64,000 nt of DNA from Oryzias latipes (lineage: Eukaryota > Chordata > Actinopteri > Beloniformes > Adrianichthyidae), in NCBI RefSeq assembly GCF_002234675.1, contig NC_019864.2, positions 11,425,582 through 11,489,581 of the forward strand, read 5' to 3'. Below are positions 1 through 12,070 of this stretch, one piece after another (within the stretch, counting starts at the first letter, position 1; every line of letters begins with the position of its first letter). The notes under the pieces were generated by a model that saw nothing but the letters and a program-made list of their open reading frames with translations, was not told the origin of the DNA and searched no databases. Made by a program: the position numbers and the translations under genes.

Positions 1-2088
1 CAAAAATAATTTTTCTGTTGAAGAATAGGGTAGAAAATGTGAAATAACTTAAAAGCATATTAAATTTTGTAAAATATTGAAAGACAAAATAATCAAACAT
101 CATAAATTGAAAAATATGATAGATATGGAGACAGGAGCATTGTGTGTTGAGGAAATATCTTTTATTAAATGCTACAACTCAAAGGAAAAGAATAAAAAAA
201 GTTCTTTGTCTTTAAATCTCTGATTGGACTTTTTTTGTTAAAATTGAGCAAATCCATAAGTGAACGACTTAACTCTATCACGTCTGCATCTTTAAAGGTT
301 TTTTTTGTTGTTTTACTCTGTTTTGCAAACCGATTTGTAGGAGTTGTGCTAGCTTGTCTTTTGGTGTCTTTGTCATACTTTCTGTGGGAGATGTAGGTTT
401 CTACAAGCCTTGATGCTTCCTAAAAACATTTGGAAAATGTAAAGTTAAATTGCAAACGGGCTTATGAACTCTTAAGTTCTCCTTGTTTTGCACAGTTTTA
501 AAGTCATTGACTTTTCCTCCAGTTCTGCCTTTTGTTTTAAGTACTAACTACTTAATGCTGATACAAACATTGGCAGAGCTGGAAGTGTGTATTTGAAGCT
601 TAAAGCCTGTGTCAGCTGCATTTGTTTAAAATGTGCATGTATGTTTTTTAATGAAATATCAATGCTTTCATGTGTTTGATGATGCTTTTGTTCAGGGTGG
701 GTGCTGATCCTTAAAAAGTCTTATTTATTTTATTGAACTAAAATAAGGCCCTAAAAAGCATCAAAGTGTCATCAAAGTCTTGTAGGTTTTTTTTATTGTC
801 ACAAAAACATTTTTTTCCTGGATGCTTTGTGTCAGAAGGTCGTGAACTGGTCGTGGATCGTTCGACCTCAGTTAGCTATTTAGCTCATGCTCGTCGGTGC
901 AGGAAAATGGGAATTCGTGGAGAAACAGCTTGAATGACTTGTTATGGTTAAAACCAGTTTGTGGAAAACCCTTATGAAGCTGACTGCACGAAGGCACAAT
1001 GGGGAGGAAGGCGGTTAAATCGACATGTAGATCAAAAAACAGCAGACTCTGGCTGTTTGGTTCATTTTCTTCGTACACACCACCTTAAATTACATTTTAA
1101 TTTCGTAAAATGTCTTCAAAAGCCTTAAATTGAACTTCTGTAAATCAGTACAGCATCTTGGCGTTGCTTCCAGGGGCGGAGCTAGGGGTGGGGGCAGCAA
1201 AAAGCTTTCCCCTCCATCTTCTGGAGTCGATATCAGTATAATTATTGATAAAAAAAAAATTAAGAAATCATCAAAACAAGGTTCTTTAAGCATCCCAAAT
1301 ACTTAAAAAAGCAATAAATCCATAAAACTGTTTCAAATGTGAATGTCCTCGTTTGCCACCCTTCCAAAGTCTCCCAGGGACAGGACATGTGGGGGGCGTC
1401 ATGTCCCGCCGTCTGCTTCCACTTTCTCTGCCGCTCAAACAGAAGAGGGCAGGTCCTGCGCTGACGTAGAAGTTCAGGATGAAGCGGCCGGCCGGGCGTC
1501 ACGTTCCTCATACTTTTCCTTGTTCCCCCGGCCTCCTCTTATAGCAGCCGTCATCACCCTGAGCATGAAGCGCTGCAGCAGCTGATGCTCGTCCGATGTT
1601 GTGATCCGTCCTCTGTGGGGACTTTAACCAGAGCTGCTCCAAATTGTTTAGTGTGTTTTACTGCAGCTGAATGTTTTTCCTCTTTGGTTAAAGTTCTTTT
1701 GCTCATTAGTGCACTGCAAAAAGTAAAAAGTTTCAAGAAAAATTGTCTTATTTTCTGTTCTGCAAAAAAAGCATTAAGAAAAGTTTTTCAATTGCAAAAA
1801 AGAAAAAACATTTTAGTGACTGGAATTTTTGTCTTAAAATAAGGAATCTTAGTAAAAGCTTTTTTTAAACCATTGGTGTTTTTTCTCCTTTTTGCTTATT
1901 TCATTCAAAATATTTAGTGTTTTAGAATTTTTGGCTTTTTCCAGTTTTTTGTGGTGTGGTTCATCACGTTTTCCAAAGTTCTGATATGACTGATGGTTTA
2001 GTGTTTTTCAAACATGCTGCTGTCAAACTGTTTGTCAATTTGCTGCATAGTTTTGGCTCATGAAGCGGCGTTTTCTCTCTGCTCGCAG
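1..2088 (+). other. ppara: ppara intron (3' part)
   Basis: No exon is recognisable here. The stretch ends in a clean acceptor (pyrimidine-rich TTTTCTCTCTGCTCGCAG) directly before the ligand-binding-domain exon, so it is read as the 3' part of the intron before that exon. The zinc-finger exons of a PPAR are absent and must lie to the left. About 1343-1640 is more GC- and CpG-rich than its surroundings but has no supported coding frame. About 1711-1930 resembles the MITE annotated at 52661-52943, with a similar CACTGCAAAAA end. Confidence 0.7.
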
Positions 2089-2857
2089 CCTTTCGTCATT
2101 CACGACATGGAAACGCTGCAGCGGGCAGAGCAGACGCTGGTGGCCAAGATGGTGGGCTCTACCGGCGCGCTGAAGGACCGCGAGGCCGAAGTCCGTATTT
2201 TCCACTGCTGCCAGTGCACGTCGGTGGAGACCGTCACGGAGCTCACCGAGTTCGCCAAATCCGTGCCGGGCTTTGCCGCCCTGGACCTTAACGATCAGGT
2301 GACTCTTTTGAAGTACGGCGTGTACGAAGCTCTCTTTGCCCTGCTGGCCTCCAGCATGAACAAGGATGGGCTCCTCGTGGCGTACGGCTCGGGCTTCATC
2401 ACCCGGGAGTTCCTGAAAAGCCTGCGCCGACCGTTCAGCGACATGATGGAGCCCAAATTCCAGTTTGCCATGAAGTTTAATGCGCTGGAGCTGGACGACA
2501 GCGACCTGGCTTTGTTCGTAGCCACCATCATCTGCTGTGGAGGTGAGGTTGACGCACTCGCAGAGCAAACCTGAAGGCAGCATTCTTATAAACAATGAAC
2601 CCTCTTGTTTAGACCGGCCTGGCCTGGTGAATGTGGCGCACATCGATGCAATGCAGGAGAACATCGTGAAGGTCCTGCGGCTCCACCTGCTGGGCAACCA
2701 CCCCGACGACGCCTTCCTGTTCCCCAAGCTGCTGCAGAAACTGGCTGACCTCCGGCAGCTGGTCACGGAGCATGCTCAGCTGGTGCAGGAGATCAAAAAG
2801 ACAGAGGACACGTCGCTGCACCCGCTGCTACAGGAGATCTACCGAGACATGTACTGA
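2089..2857 (+). CDS. ppara: PPAR-alpha ligand-binding domain, last two coding exons (5' partial)
   Basis: Peroxisome proliferator-activated receptor alpha is a nuclear receptor that binds fatty acids, pairs with RXR and drives fatty-acid oxidation genes. Coding exons are 2089-2542 and 2613-2857, separated by a 70-bp GT-AG intron (GTGAGG donor, TTGTTTAG acceptor); the split codon gives Asp. The 232 residues correspond to roughly residues 238-468 of the human protein. The subtype call rests on [40 protein letters not shown] and [20 protein letters not shown], which fit alpha better than delta or gamma as I recall them. The ligand-contact Ser (in CTSVETV), Tyr (LLKYGVYEA), His (VTEHAQLV) and AF-2 Tyr ([10 protein letters not shown]) are all present, so the domain looks functional. 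Teleosts keep two ppara copies (pparaa, pparab); I cannot tell which this is. Confidence 0.93.
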
Positions 2858-5800
2858 GGACTGTAGGGGGGGAAAAAATGTAAAAAAAGAGGTTGCACTG
2901 CTCGACCAGTTCAGTCTCCAGCACCGCAAGAGTTCTGGTTGGCTGGACTCGTTTAGACACGCCGGAACGCAATGTCTGACCAAACCCTGACAAGCTAACT
3001 GGAGGTGAGCTGGGTCGCCCCGTCTGTCTCTGAGCCATATGACGAGGAGGAAAGAAAAACCAACTCCAGCAGTCTTTTCTATGGATGTGGAGGAGCAGAG
3101 AGCCATATTCGGATAAAGTCCAGAGCGCCGAAAACCACTTCAGAGGCAGCAACAGGAGGGCCGCTGCTTCGGAGCCAAGCAGACGCTCTCAGAATCCAGT
3201 CCGCCAGCCTTTTCACCTCGACGCAGCACGCTGTAGTGTTCTTCGCCGCAGCCGTTCTCAGCACCAGGACAAAAATCTCTTTCCTTCAAAAGATTAGATT
3301 TCCTTCCTTACTAAAGTCCGTCCAAACTGGTCCAGAAACTTCATAGCAATAATCATTTTGAAAAGCAGTTTCGGCTTGAGGTTCTTTTTCTCTGGAAGGA
3401 AGACTCTGACACCCGTCTTTGACTAAACTGGACGTCCATGAAATACCTCTTTATTAGACGACACAGATTTAAGGCTCTCCTCCTGTGTCCTCTTCCAGTT
3501 TAAGGGCTAACGCAATGTAAAAGAAATCATGTAAAGCAATAATTTCTGCTATCAGCTGCTTCTTTGATCTCATATCACCTCCAGCTGATGAAGATTTTGC
3601 CTGCATAAAAAGGTTTATCAATCCAGAGAAAGGTACAAACCTGTGGGTTCATCAATTTAAAATTGTTTTAATTATATTAATTATAATATCTAGGAAATTC
3701 CCAGCACAAAAGAAAAAAACAAAACACTTCTTCGGCTGTCTGAATTGAATAATGATGACTCAGCAATTTTCCATGAGCGCAATAATGGTTGTTTTAAACG
3801 TCCTCTTCCCAGTGTTTCTACAGAAGTCCTGGAGAGTTGGAATGACACAAGTGTGAGAGAATAGCTACTGATCCAACAAATCCCCACAGAAGTTGTTGAA
3901 TCTGCTGCGAGGCTGTCCTCACTGGGAAACAGAAAGTGCAATGTCAAGCCAGATTACCTCAAGCATCCACCATACCACTGTTTTTTGTTTTTCATTTGTC
4001 GATGATAAACCTGATGGAGACTTTCACCTGGTTTCTTCTAAATTTGCATGCGTCTCTGTCTTTCCAGTGGTTTGTGCACTGGCCACTTTAAAAGGTCCAC
4101 CTGTCCAATCGTATGCAACCGAGCTCAGCACCTCTGCCAGAAAGGAACTTTTTCTAGAACTGTCAGAAGGACGAGGTTTTTGTTTGGTTTTGAAAAGCTA
4201 CAGTCACCGTCAGTCAGGAGTGAAGTTGTTTAGGGTCATTTTGCCCTAAATAACATTTATATTTTCCTTCATTTGATTTAGTGGAGCCAAACTATTGCAG
4301 TCACAGCGGAAAATAATCCAGTATGTTCCAAAAACACCCATGGTAATTTTAGCGATGGACTAAATATTTTCACGTTTTTCAAGCTTTCTACACACAGCCA
4401 CTGTAAGTTTGGGGAAAAAACTGTCTGATGCACTGAAAAAGAAAATGAAAATAAGAAGCAAACATGTGAAATTCTCATTTTTTTTAATGTGGCTTTGGCC
4501 TAAATGTGAAATAGGATCAAATCTTTGAGTAAATCTGATCGGCGCTTCTCAAATCCACAGTGTAGGAGTGTGATGTAAATAGATTGGATGTGTATCTAGG
4601 CAACTGGTACTCTGAATTGCACAGTTTTGAGCTCCCACTAACCATCTGAATTAAGGGATAAATAAATAATAAAAACACACTAAGTCTCTGCAAAGTTGCA
4701 CTGAGCAGTTCAGGTCGAAGAATTCAAACTTTCTCATTGATCTCCCCCTTCCACGTTATCAAAAGTTATCGTTTCATTGGGATTTGTCGTTTAACACCCC
4801 AAAGTGTTCCGTTTTCTCTCTAACAATCTATTTTTTTTCCTATACATCACTCCAGATTAATGGATAATCTGTATTGCACTCAATTTGCCACAACATCACA
4901 AGCTATAGCTGATGCTGTATACGTCGAACATACAGTTTCTGTCTGGCTTTACTCTCCTCACTTGCTGCTATAATGCACTAACTCACCAGATTGTTGTTTT
5001 TTTGTTTTTGTTTGGGGGGGGGGTGATTTTATTTTTTTTGTTCTGCCACAAATAGATTACAGACCGTCAAGCTGCCTCCACACACGGATCAATTCTGGTC
5101 ACACCAGGGTAAACGCTTCACGCTTTTCTCCTTGCATGTCTCGGGATCGGCCTGGCAGGGAACCACAAAGACTTGTGCCTTCGTTCGTGTAAATGCCAGA
5201 ATAAATAAAAAAAGATGTAAAGTTTACACAGACATGGTCAAAGTGGGTGTCTTTAGCTTGACCTATAGCTTTGCAATGGCACAGCAGCTTCCCGTGGACA
5301 GGAAGAGTTTGTGGATTTCTGAACATATCCTGTTGATGAAGTCAATTCATCATTTTCACAAAGAAGTAAAGTTTAATGGTTGAAAATTAGACAAAAATAA
5401 GAGCAGATGGTAGAAATGCCAGTTTTGTCATGAATCATGTCTGTGTTTCTGTAGATGTGCAGAAAAGGGAATTTGAACTTGTATCAGGGAATGTTATCGT
5501 CTTCCTTAAAGCTAGCTCAGGACATAGAGAGGTACTGGTTTTCCTTCTCTGTCCAACTCTTAAATGAGTTGTAGTGTTGTCCAGCAGCAGAAAAACACCA
5601 ATTTTAGCAGAAACGTATAATAATTGTATTTGTCTTTCTTCCAAAACTGATAGATGATGTTACCTGGTGACGGGGCAGATGTCATAGGGACTACATATTG
5701 GATTTCCCCCCAGAATAGTTTGTTTCATTGGCCCAAGTGTCATATTGAGAAGAGATGGACATTGTCTTCAGATGTGATGTCACTGTGTACTGTGGCTTGA

Positions 5801-5900
5801 TAACAATACTGTAAATGTTTGATGAATGTGTATTTAGTCAATTAACAAAAAGATGAATTGACATTAAATGGATTTACAAATAAAATTGTTTTAAAACAAA
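2858..5900 (+). other. ppara: Probable ppara 3'UTR
   Basis: About 3 kb follows the ppara stop with no supported coding frame, then the yars2 promoter. The last strong polyadenylation signal is AATAAA at 5879-5884, in an AT-rich context with a T/G-rich stretch downstream. I infer a long 3'UTR ending near 5900. An earlier end is possible, since other AT-rich motifs occur. Homopolymer tracts (G and T runs near 5010-5040) are present. Confidence 0.45.
5879..5884 (+). terminator. Candidate ppara polyadenylation signal AATAAA
   Basis: Canonical AATAAA about 3 kb downstream of the ppara stop and about 500 bp upstream of the yars2 start. It is followed by GTTTTAAAAC and a T/G-rich stretch. It is the last such signal before the next gene. 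Confidence 0.45.
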
Positions 5901-6269
5901 CTTTGTTCTTATTACTTAAAAGGCTCAAGTTTCAAATTTTGTGATCACAAAAACATTTATAGAAAATAAAAGAACCATTAAAGAAGTTCTTACTTCTTTA
6001 ATTTCTTACTTTTACTAGTTCTTACTTACTATCAAATATTAAAGCACAGCCCAAACCTCATCAGTTGTGTGGTAATGTTGGCAAAAAAGAGGAATACATT
6101 CCAATTGATTATTTTGTTGCTAAAAATGCTTTTTTTTCTTGTTATTTGTGTTAAGTACTTGATCCGAGCTTATGCTAGACAGTATTTCTAACGTTTTTCA
6201 AACAAATTAAGATGAAAATGGTCGGTTTGTTCTTTCCTTCAGAAAAAGCATTAATTGTCAGTAACACCT

Positions 6270-6396
6270 TTTTTTTCCTAGTCCTGCGTTTTGACGCCGC
6301 TGCAACAGGTGGCGCTCTCCTCCCGACACGCTCAGAAACGCCATTCAGCTGCTTCTTCGTGTTCTGGTCACATTTTCCAAGATGGCTGCGGCCGTG
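6270..6396 (+). promoter_or_regulatory. yars2: yars2 core promoter with YY1-like motif over the start codon
   Basis: The sequence changes from AT-rich to CpG-containing about 100 bp before the yars2 ATG (TGCGTTTTGACGCCGCTGC and onward) with no TATA box, as expected for a housekeeping gene. CCAAGATGGCTGCGGC at 6378-6393 resembles the YY1 consensus (AAGATGGCGGC) and contains the initiator ATG. YY1 sites overlapping start codons are typical of nuclear genes for ribosomal and mitochondrial proteins. The transcription start is not determined. Confidence 0.5.
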
Positions 6397-9300
6397 GTGC
6401 GGGTCTGCGAACGCGGGCTTCTGCGGAGAAGCAGCGCTCTCCGGGCCTTTGGGTCCCCGCTTCGCCGCAGCTCCTCCGCTGGCGGCGGGCTGCTGCTTTC
6501 GTTACACAGACGTGGCGTTTTGAAGGACTCTTTCCCAGAAAATGCGGCCCAGGACCGGCTTCCCCAACTGCTGCAGTCCACTCCTCAGACTGTTTACTGC
6601 GGCTTTGACCCCACCGCCGACAGCCTCCACGTGGGTAACCTGCTCGCTATCATCGGCTTACTGCACTTCCGAGGCGCCGGCCACCACGTCATCGCCGTGC
6701 TCGGAGGGGCCACGGCGCAGATCGGAGACCCGAGCGGGAAGACGAGCGAGCGCGAGCGGCTGTCCGTGACGAGCGTCGAGGCGAACACGCAGACAATCAG
6801 AGAGAGCATCCAGAGGATTTTCACCAACCACGAGATGTACTTCCACGACAGCGGCCGGACGCTGGGAACAGCGACGGTTCTCAACAACATGAGCTGGTAT
6901 AAGAGCTGGGGGGTGGTGGAGTTCCTGTCGGAGGCCGGGAGACACCTCAGGATGGGCACCATGCTAAGCCGACACAGCGTGCAGGCCCGGCTAAAGAGCC
7001 CGGACGGGATGAGCCTGACGGAGTTCACCTACCAGGTGTTCCAGGCCTTCGACTTTCACCACTTGAACCAAACCCGCGGCTGCAGAATTCAGCTGGGGGG
7101 CACCGACCAGCTGGGCAACCTGATGTCAGGCCACGAGTACATCCAGAAGTAAATGCTCATACGAATATCTGGAATGTTCTACCATGAGACGTACTAACTC
7201 GGGGAAAATGTTGGTTGAAACGCCCTCTGCGCTGGTGATGGGCGATATCACACTTTTCACATTCGATACCAATTACTTTTTGCATAAAATATTCAATACC
7301 AATTAGTGGTAATTTCTTATTGGTGTTTTTTTTGTCTTCCCTGAAGCATATTATTAATCCTAAAAACAAATACCATTCAAACTGACCAAGTAACGTAAAC
7401 ATTTGTCCAAAATTGCGTACTCGTGCAGTGTTGTTTATGCTAATGTATACGCTCAACTCGCGGGCTCTCTGGTCACGTGACTGATGGAGCAGCTCATTAA
7501 GCTGTGGGGTGGGAGGGGTGTTTCAGCACAAACCCTGGAGCAACTTACCTATTTACTTATATCACATATGTAGTGTTATTTTCTCAAATATTAATTTGTA
7601 CTTTTATAGAGCAATAAATACCAAAATTGGTGATGTATGGGCATCTATATTTCAATACATGGATATTGATACTCCATCACTATTTACTGGGCCTTCTGCC
7701 AAATCAGTCGGGCTGTTTGATTTGTAAACCCCCCCACCAAAAAAAAGTTATTTTCCCACTATCCTTACAAAGGCTGCCCTTTCAATGCCTGTCTGCAAAT
7801 AAGTTTTTCATGCGGGAAAGATTCAAATTCACAAAGAAAATGTCCGTTTTGTGCAGCCAAACAAGAGAGCCAGGTGAATTGAACAGGTCATTTCCACTTT
7901 TTCCCTATTCAAAGTGTTGTCAAAGTCAGCAGGGGACTATTAAGAAGTCTAGATTTATATTAATACTAGAGGAAAAAATCTCTTTATGTGTGTGAAAAAA
8001 CAATGAGAAGTTCCTTTGTCAGTTTTTTAGACAAGTATACCTTTTTTCATTTTTTGAAGCAGAGCTTTTGACTCTTTATGTCGGACATCTTGTTTAAAAA
8101 TAAAACGCTTGTTTCTCTGCAGGGTGAGTGGTGAGGACGTGTACGGCCTTACCATACCGCTGGTGACCAACTCAATGGGGGACAAGCTGGGGAAAACGGC
8201 AGGGAACGCTGTATGGCTGAACAGAGACAAGACCTCCCCCTTTGAACTTTACCAGTTCTTCCTCAGGCAGCCTGACGCCAACGTGGAGGGGTATGTCCGC
8301 ATTTGGAGTGCCAGCGTTTACTGATTACTTTTCAGGGTCAAAGCAAAATCTTTTCTTTTTGTTTTTTGTTGTCGCTGTTTTGCAGGTACCTGAAGCTGTT
8401 CACCTTCCTGCCTCTGGCAGAAGTGGAGAGTCTGATGAAGCTGCAAAGGGAAGATCCCGGTAAACGACTCGCACACAAGCGGCTGGCTGCAGAAGTGACC
8501 AAGCTGGTTCATGGAAAAGAGGGTCTGGAGAGCGCCAAAAGGTCAGGATCAGCGCCCTCTAATTTCATTAAGGGTTTATGGATTTGTGCATTTGGCACCG
8601 CTAAATCTGAGGCCATGGTTCTCAGCAGGAGAAAGTTAGTCTCTGGGTGGGTGGAGTGTCCCTGCCCCAGGTGGAGGTGTTTAAATATCTTTGTTGACGA
8701 GTGAAGGAAGACCGGAGTGTGAGACAGACGGATCGGAGCAGCTTCTGTAGTTATGCGGTAGCTGTACCAGTCCGTTGTGGTTAAGAGAGAGCTGAGCCGA
8801 AAAGCAAAGCTCTCAATTTACCGGTCCATCTTCGTTCCAGTGCTCACCTATGGTCATGAGCTCTGGGCCATGACTGAAAGAGAGAGGTCCTGAATACAAA
8901 CGGCTTAAATGAACTTCCTTCGTAGAGTGGCTGAACGCTTCCTTAGAGATAGGGCGAGAAACTCTGTAAACCACAGAAAGCTCGCAGTAGAACCGCTTCT
9001 CCTCCACATCGAGAGGAGCCAGTTGAGGTGGCTCAGGCATCTAGTCCGGACGCCTCCCTGGGGAGAAACTCTTACTCCAGAAAACAGGCAGCACCATTGT
9101 TTGCATCTGTGTGTGTTCTCCATTGCAGGTGTACCAATGCACTGTATCATAGCAGCGTGCGGGCCTTGGAGGAAATGAGCGATGAGGAGCTCCAGGAGCT
9201 CTTCAGGGAGGCTCCCTTCCATGAGCTGCTGTTGGAGCCGGGCATCTCCGTCATCGATGCCTGCCGTCTGGTCAGCGCCATCCCTGAAGGTCCCAGAGGG

Positions 9301-10878
9301 TGAGCTCTACCACTGCCTGGTCGTAAATGTACTGCAGTATTTCAGTTTGCAGCCACTTTACTGATTCCAGGACGAGTTAAGTCATGTGAAAACAGTCTTC
9401 GTCTGGGACCATATTTTTAAAAAAAAGCGGAGTGGATTTTAGACGCACATGTGGCACAAGTTTGACTTTTTTTTCTTAAACTGTGGGATGTACGTTTCAA
9501 TACAACCTCCATGCAGCTGTGCATAAAGATTTTCCTGAGAAGAGTAGGTGCAAACAGACGTCCCCAAAAAAGAGAAGCCAACATAGTGGAGTGGAAAATC
9601 GAAGCGCTTCTCACAGAGGAGAGGAACTAGGAAAGATGTTTGCAGGGAGGCCTTAGTTCAGGCTTTAAAAAACAACTGATGTGTAGCCCGTTGCAGCGGA
9701 ATATCACATCAACTAGTTTCACAAAGCAGTGAGATGTGAAAGTTGATGCAAAAAGAGGATCTTTGACGACAACCTTTCACAAACGAGAGAATTTGCTGAC
9801 ATTGAAGATGCCATCAATAAACTACGGTGGCCCTGAAGTGTAAATCCCACCAACAAATCACTCAACGGAAAAAGATACTAAAGATCACGATGACAATTAA
9901 AAAAGCACAACAAATACTAAAAAAGGATTACATTTTAGAAATCAAAACAAATTCTACAAACTAAAACGTAAAAATAAAAAGGAAATGTTAAAAAAATGAA
10001 ACAAAATATGGAACCTGAAAAGGTAGGTACTATGGGACATCACCGATTGGACGATGATGTTTGAGTTTTAAAGATGAAAAGCATAAGGATGTTTGGCTCA
10101 AAACTGCGGTGGAGTTGATTGAGCAACCACTGAACTTTGACTGTGATCAGAAACTCGAAGACAAATCATCTAATGTAGTTTTTGCATTGACTGATTTGTT
10201 GATTGGATTTGCTCATCAGGGTCACTGTAATAAACACACGTAACATAAAAAAATAGCTTTAAAATTCAGCAGTGTCCCTCTTTTATTGGCTTTATAGCTC
10301 TTGAGTCAATTGCCTGTAATGTGTTGTAGCCCAACTACTGGATTCCCACTCGATCAAAGCATTAAATCTGTTACCAAATGGGGACAAAAACAATCACATT
10401 GGTTTGGTGCACATATGTATATTCATGTTTATGCTAAACTTGTTCTGTGGACTTTTCCATTTGCTTTACCATGAAAGTCTCAAAAAGTTGCTTTTTATTA
10501 TTATTTTTTTCTTTACATACAAACACCAGCGTTTGTGCAAAGATTTGTGTTCACACATTTCCACCAAACCTTTTTTTCCCCTAGATGTTGTCGGAGGAAT
10601 CAAATCCACTAAATGTTGAAATACACAAAGATTTCTATCCTGCTGCTTTGGGTTTGGTTGAAAACACTTGAAATGAATGGGATTTGGATCCTGACTGAGC
10701 CGTCGTGTTCGCTTGCAGGTACCAGATGGTTTCAGACGGAGCCGTGTGGATCAACCACACACGGGCGGACAAACCGGAGCAGGTTCTCGTCCCCAAACTC
10801 CACGTCCTGTCCAACGGACTCACTCTGCTCAGAGTGGGCAAGAGGAACTACTACATCATCAAGTGGCTCGGTCTTTGA
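6382..10878 (+). CDS. yars2: Mitochondrial tyrosyl-tRNA synthetase, complete, five exons
   Basis: Charges mitochondrial tRNA-Tyr with tyrosine in the matrix. Exons are 6382-7148, 8123-8290, 8386-8541, 9129-9299 and 10719-10878; all introns are GT-AG in phase 2, and the joined frame is 1422 nt, or 473 residues (human about 477). The N-terminal 45 residues are rich in Arg, Ala and Ser with almost no acids, as in a mitochondrial presequence. Class I features in order: [16 protein letters not shown] with the HIGH-type HVGN at residues 83-86; the tyrosine-site [10 protein letters not shown] and [10 protein letters not shown]; the KMSKS-type KLGKT at 277-281, followed by [20 protein letters not shown]; and a C-terminal S4-like RNA-binding region ending [15 protein letters not shown]. 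The start is the first ATG in a CpG-rich leader with context CCAAGATGG. The gene looks intact. Introns 1, 3 and 4 carry mobile-element remnants. Confidence 0.96.
7231..7692 (+). mobile_element. Probable hAT-like non-autonomous element in yars2 intron 1
   Basis: The left side reads GGTGATGGGCGATATCAC and the right side, reverse-complemented, reads AGTGATGGAGTATCAATATC, giving imperfect terminal inverted repeats. The inside repeats phrases such as ATACCAATT and ATTGGTGATG. Family assignment to hAT is from memory of similar fish elements. No target duplication could be confirmed. No transposase is encoded. Confidence 0.35.
8605..9065 (+). mobile_element. Truncated LINE (non-LTR retrotransposon) ORF2 3' part in yars2 intron 3
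   Basis: Frame-broken translations match the C-terminal part of the reverse-transcriptase ORF of a common fish LINE family: [15 protein letters not shown] at the start, then [35 protein letters not shown] and [20 protein letters not shown]. Frameshifts and stops interrupt the frame, and only the end of ORF2 survives, as in a 5'-truncated old insertion. It sits in the same orientation as yars2, between exons 3 and 4, so it is probably spliced out harmlessly. The exact clade (L2/Rex-type) cannot be settled by eye. Confidence 0.7.
9823..10232 (+). mobile_element. MITE with GGTGGCCCTGAAGTG ends (copy 1, yars2 intron 4)
   Basis: The left end TACGGTGGCCCTGAAGTG and following AAATCCCACCAACAAATCA match the reverse complement of the right end at about 10190-10232 (TACAGTGACCCTGATGAG, then CAAATCCAATCAACAAATCA). 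Two shorter copies occur at 26947-27108 and 56710-56944. No coding frame. TA dinucleotides lie at the borders, suggesting a TA target, but this is not proven. Confidence 0.5.
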
Positions 10879-11900
10879 GGCTGCACCGCCCACCGCAGTG
10901 CCTGTACGCCGTAAAGGACTTACAGGCAAGGTAGGCGACTAAAGCAGACTGTAGCGGACTCATAATGGTGACTCTGTAAGTCCATGTGGCCTTTGTTAAA
11001 AATGTAATCGTACAGACAACTTTAGTATTTAAAGGTATTAAAAGATTTGTGCTTCCAGAGTTGTGTGTTAGATGAAGCTCTAGGGGGCGCTGTTGGCTTG
11101 ACAGTGGTTGAGTGAACACTGCTGCACCTCCTATCCTGCTCTGACCCTTTGAGTAAATAATTGCTCACAGCTAAATTAGATTGCATCATTTCTGTCAAAA
11201 GGCTTTTGGTTCTATTTAAAGACGACTGCGCCACTTTCAATTTAAGCATCAAGCTGCCCTCTATTCTCATTTAGGGGTGTTTATTTTTTTTTGCATGTGA
11301 ATAAAAAGTAAAAACTAAGAAGCTTTATGATAAATCTGGAAAAAAACAGTTGACTTTAGGATAGCAGAAATTTATTTTCATCTTTATATGTTATTACTTC
11401 ATATATAAATATTTTCAGTCAATAATTCCGATATATGTACAGATTTTGTTACGGTAAGAAAATTTTTTAGAATTAAAATGTTTATTAGGCTTTTACTAAA
11501 TCAGCTCAGTTTGGGGTCCTCTTACTGGACTTTATCTCCATTTAGGACCACAGGTTCATTTATTAGTGTCCATTGAAAGAATATGATGCAACAATTTCAG
11601 TTTTGTTTTGGATTTTACTCCATTTTAATTGTATTTATTAATTTTACTGTACATCCAAAATGTTTAAAATAAATACTGAATATGTGTGTTTTAGAACATA
11701 TTGGCACTATTTGTATGGTTGCAATCCAATTTTTTTCTTCAAATTTAGATGTCTTAAAATGTTTAATCCATTTTACTTTTTGAAACTTGTACATTAAGTT
11801 ACATCAAATGTGTGAACTTATTTACTTTGTAAAAAAAATAAAAAAGGTAAGTAATATGTTTAGAACAGCATGCCTTATGCAATTATTCGGTCTACCTTAA
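10879..11900 (+). other. yars2 3'UTR and intergenic spacer
   Basis: AT-rich sequence with no supported gene. AATAAA at 11300-11305 is a plausible yars2 polyadenylation signal; further AATAAA-like motifs occur near 11665 and 11835. The remainder up to the cdkn1b promoter shows nothing I can name. Confidence 0.4.
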
Positions 11901-11904
11901 ATAA

Positions 11905-12070
11905 AGTGGGCGGGTCTAAAGAGCTCCATCCAATGAGTGCGCTTCTTGGGTTTTAAATGGCTCCGTATGTCAATCATGTGTAACCCTCCTCCCCCTCCCT
12001 CCAAAGTCAACCTCCCCTCTCAATCCCCACTACATGTCTCAATCGCCATATTGGGTACCGAGAGGTTCGC
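11905..12070 (+). promoter_or_regulatory. cdkn1b: cdkn1b promoter: GC box, CCAAT box and conserved CGCCATATTGGG
   Basis: An Sp1-type GC box (GTGGGCGGGT, 11907-11916) is followed by a CCAAT box at 11930-11934, then a pyrimidine-rich stretch and CGCCATATTGGG (12048-12059). The human CDKN1B promoter is known to depend on Sp1 and NF-Y. From memory, the human transcript begins near a matching CGCCATATTGGG, so transcription here probably starts just upstream of about 12045. The motif also fits YY1 (CGCCAT) or a degenerate CArG box. Confidence 0.55.

Noticed and set aside
1150..1230. GGGGCGGAGCTAGGGGTGGGG segment resembling a transposon end
   Set aside because: No matching inverted end or target duplication could be found nearby.
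2035..2766. 243-codon open frame antisense to the ppara exons
   Set aside because: It lies opposite the PPAR ligand-binding-domain exons and crosses their intron. The GC-rich sense codons explain the open antisense frame.
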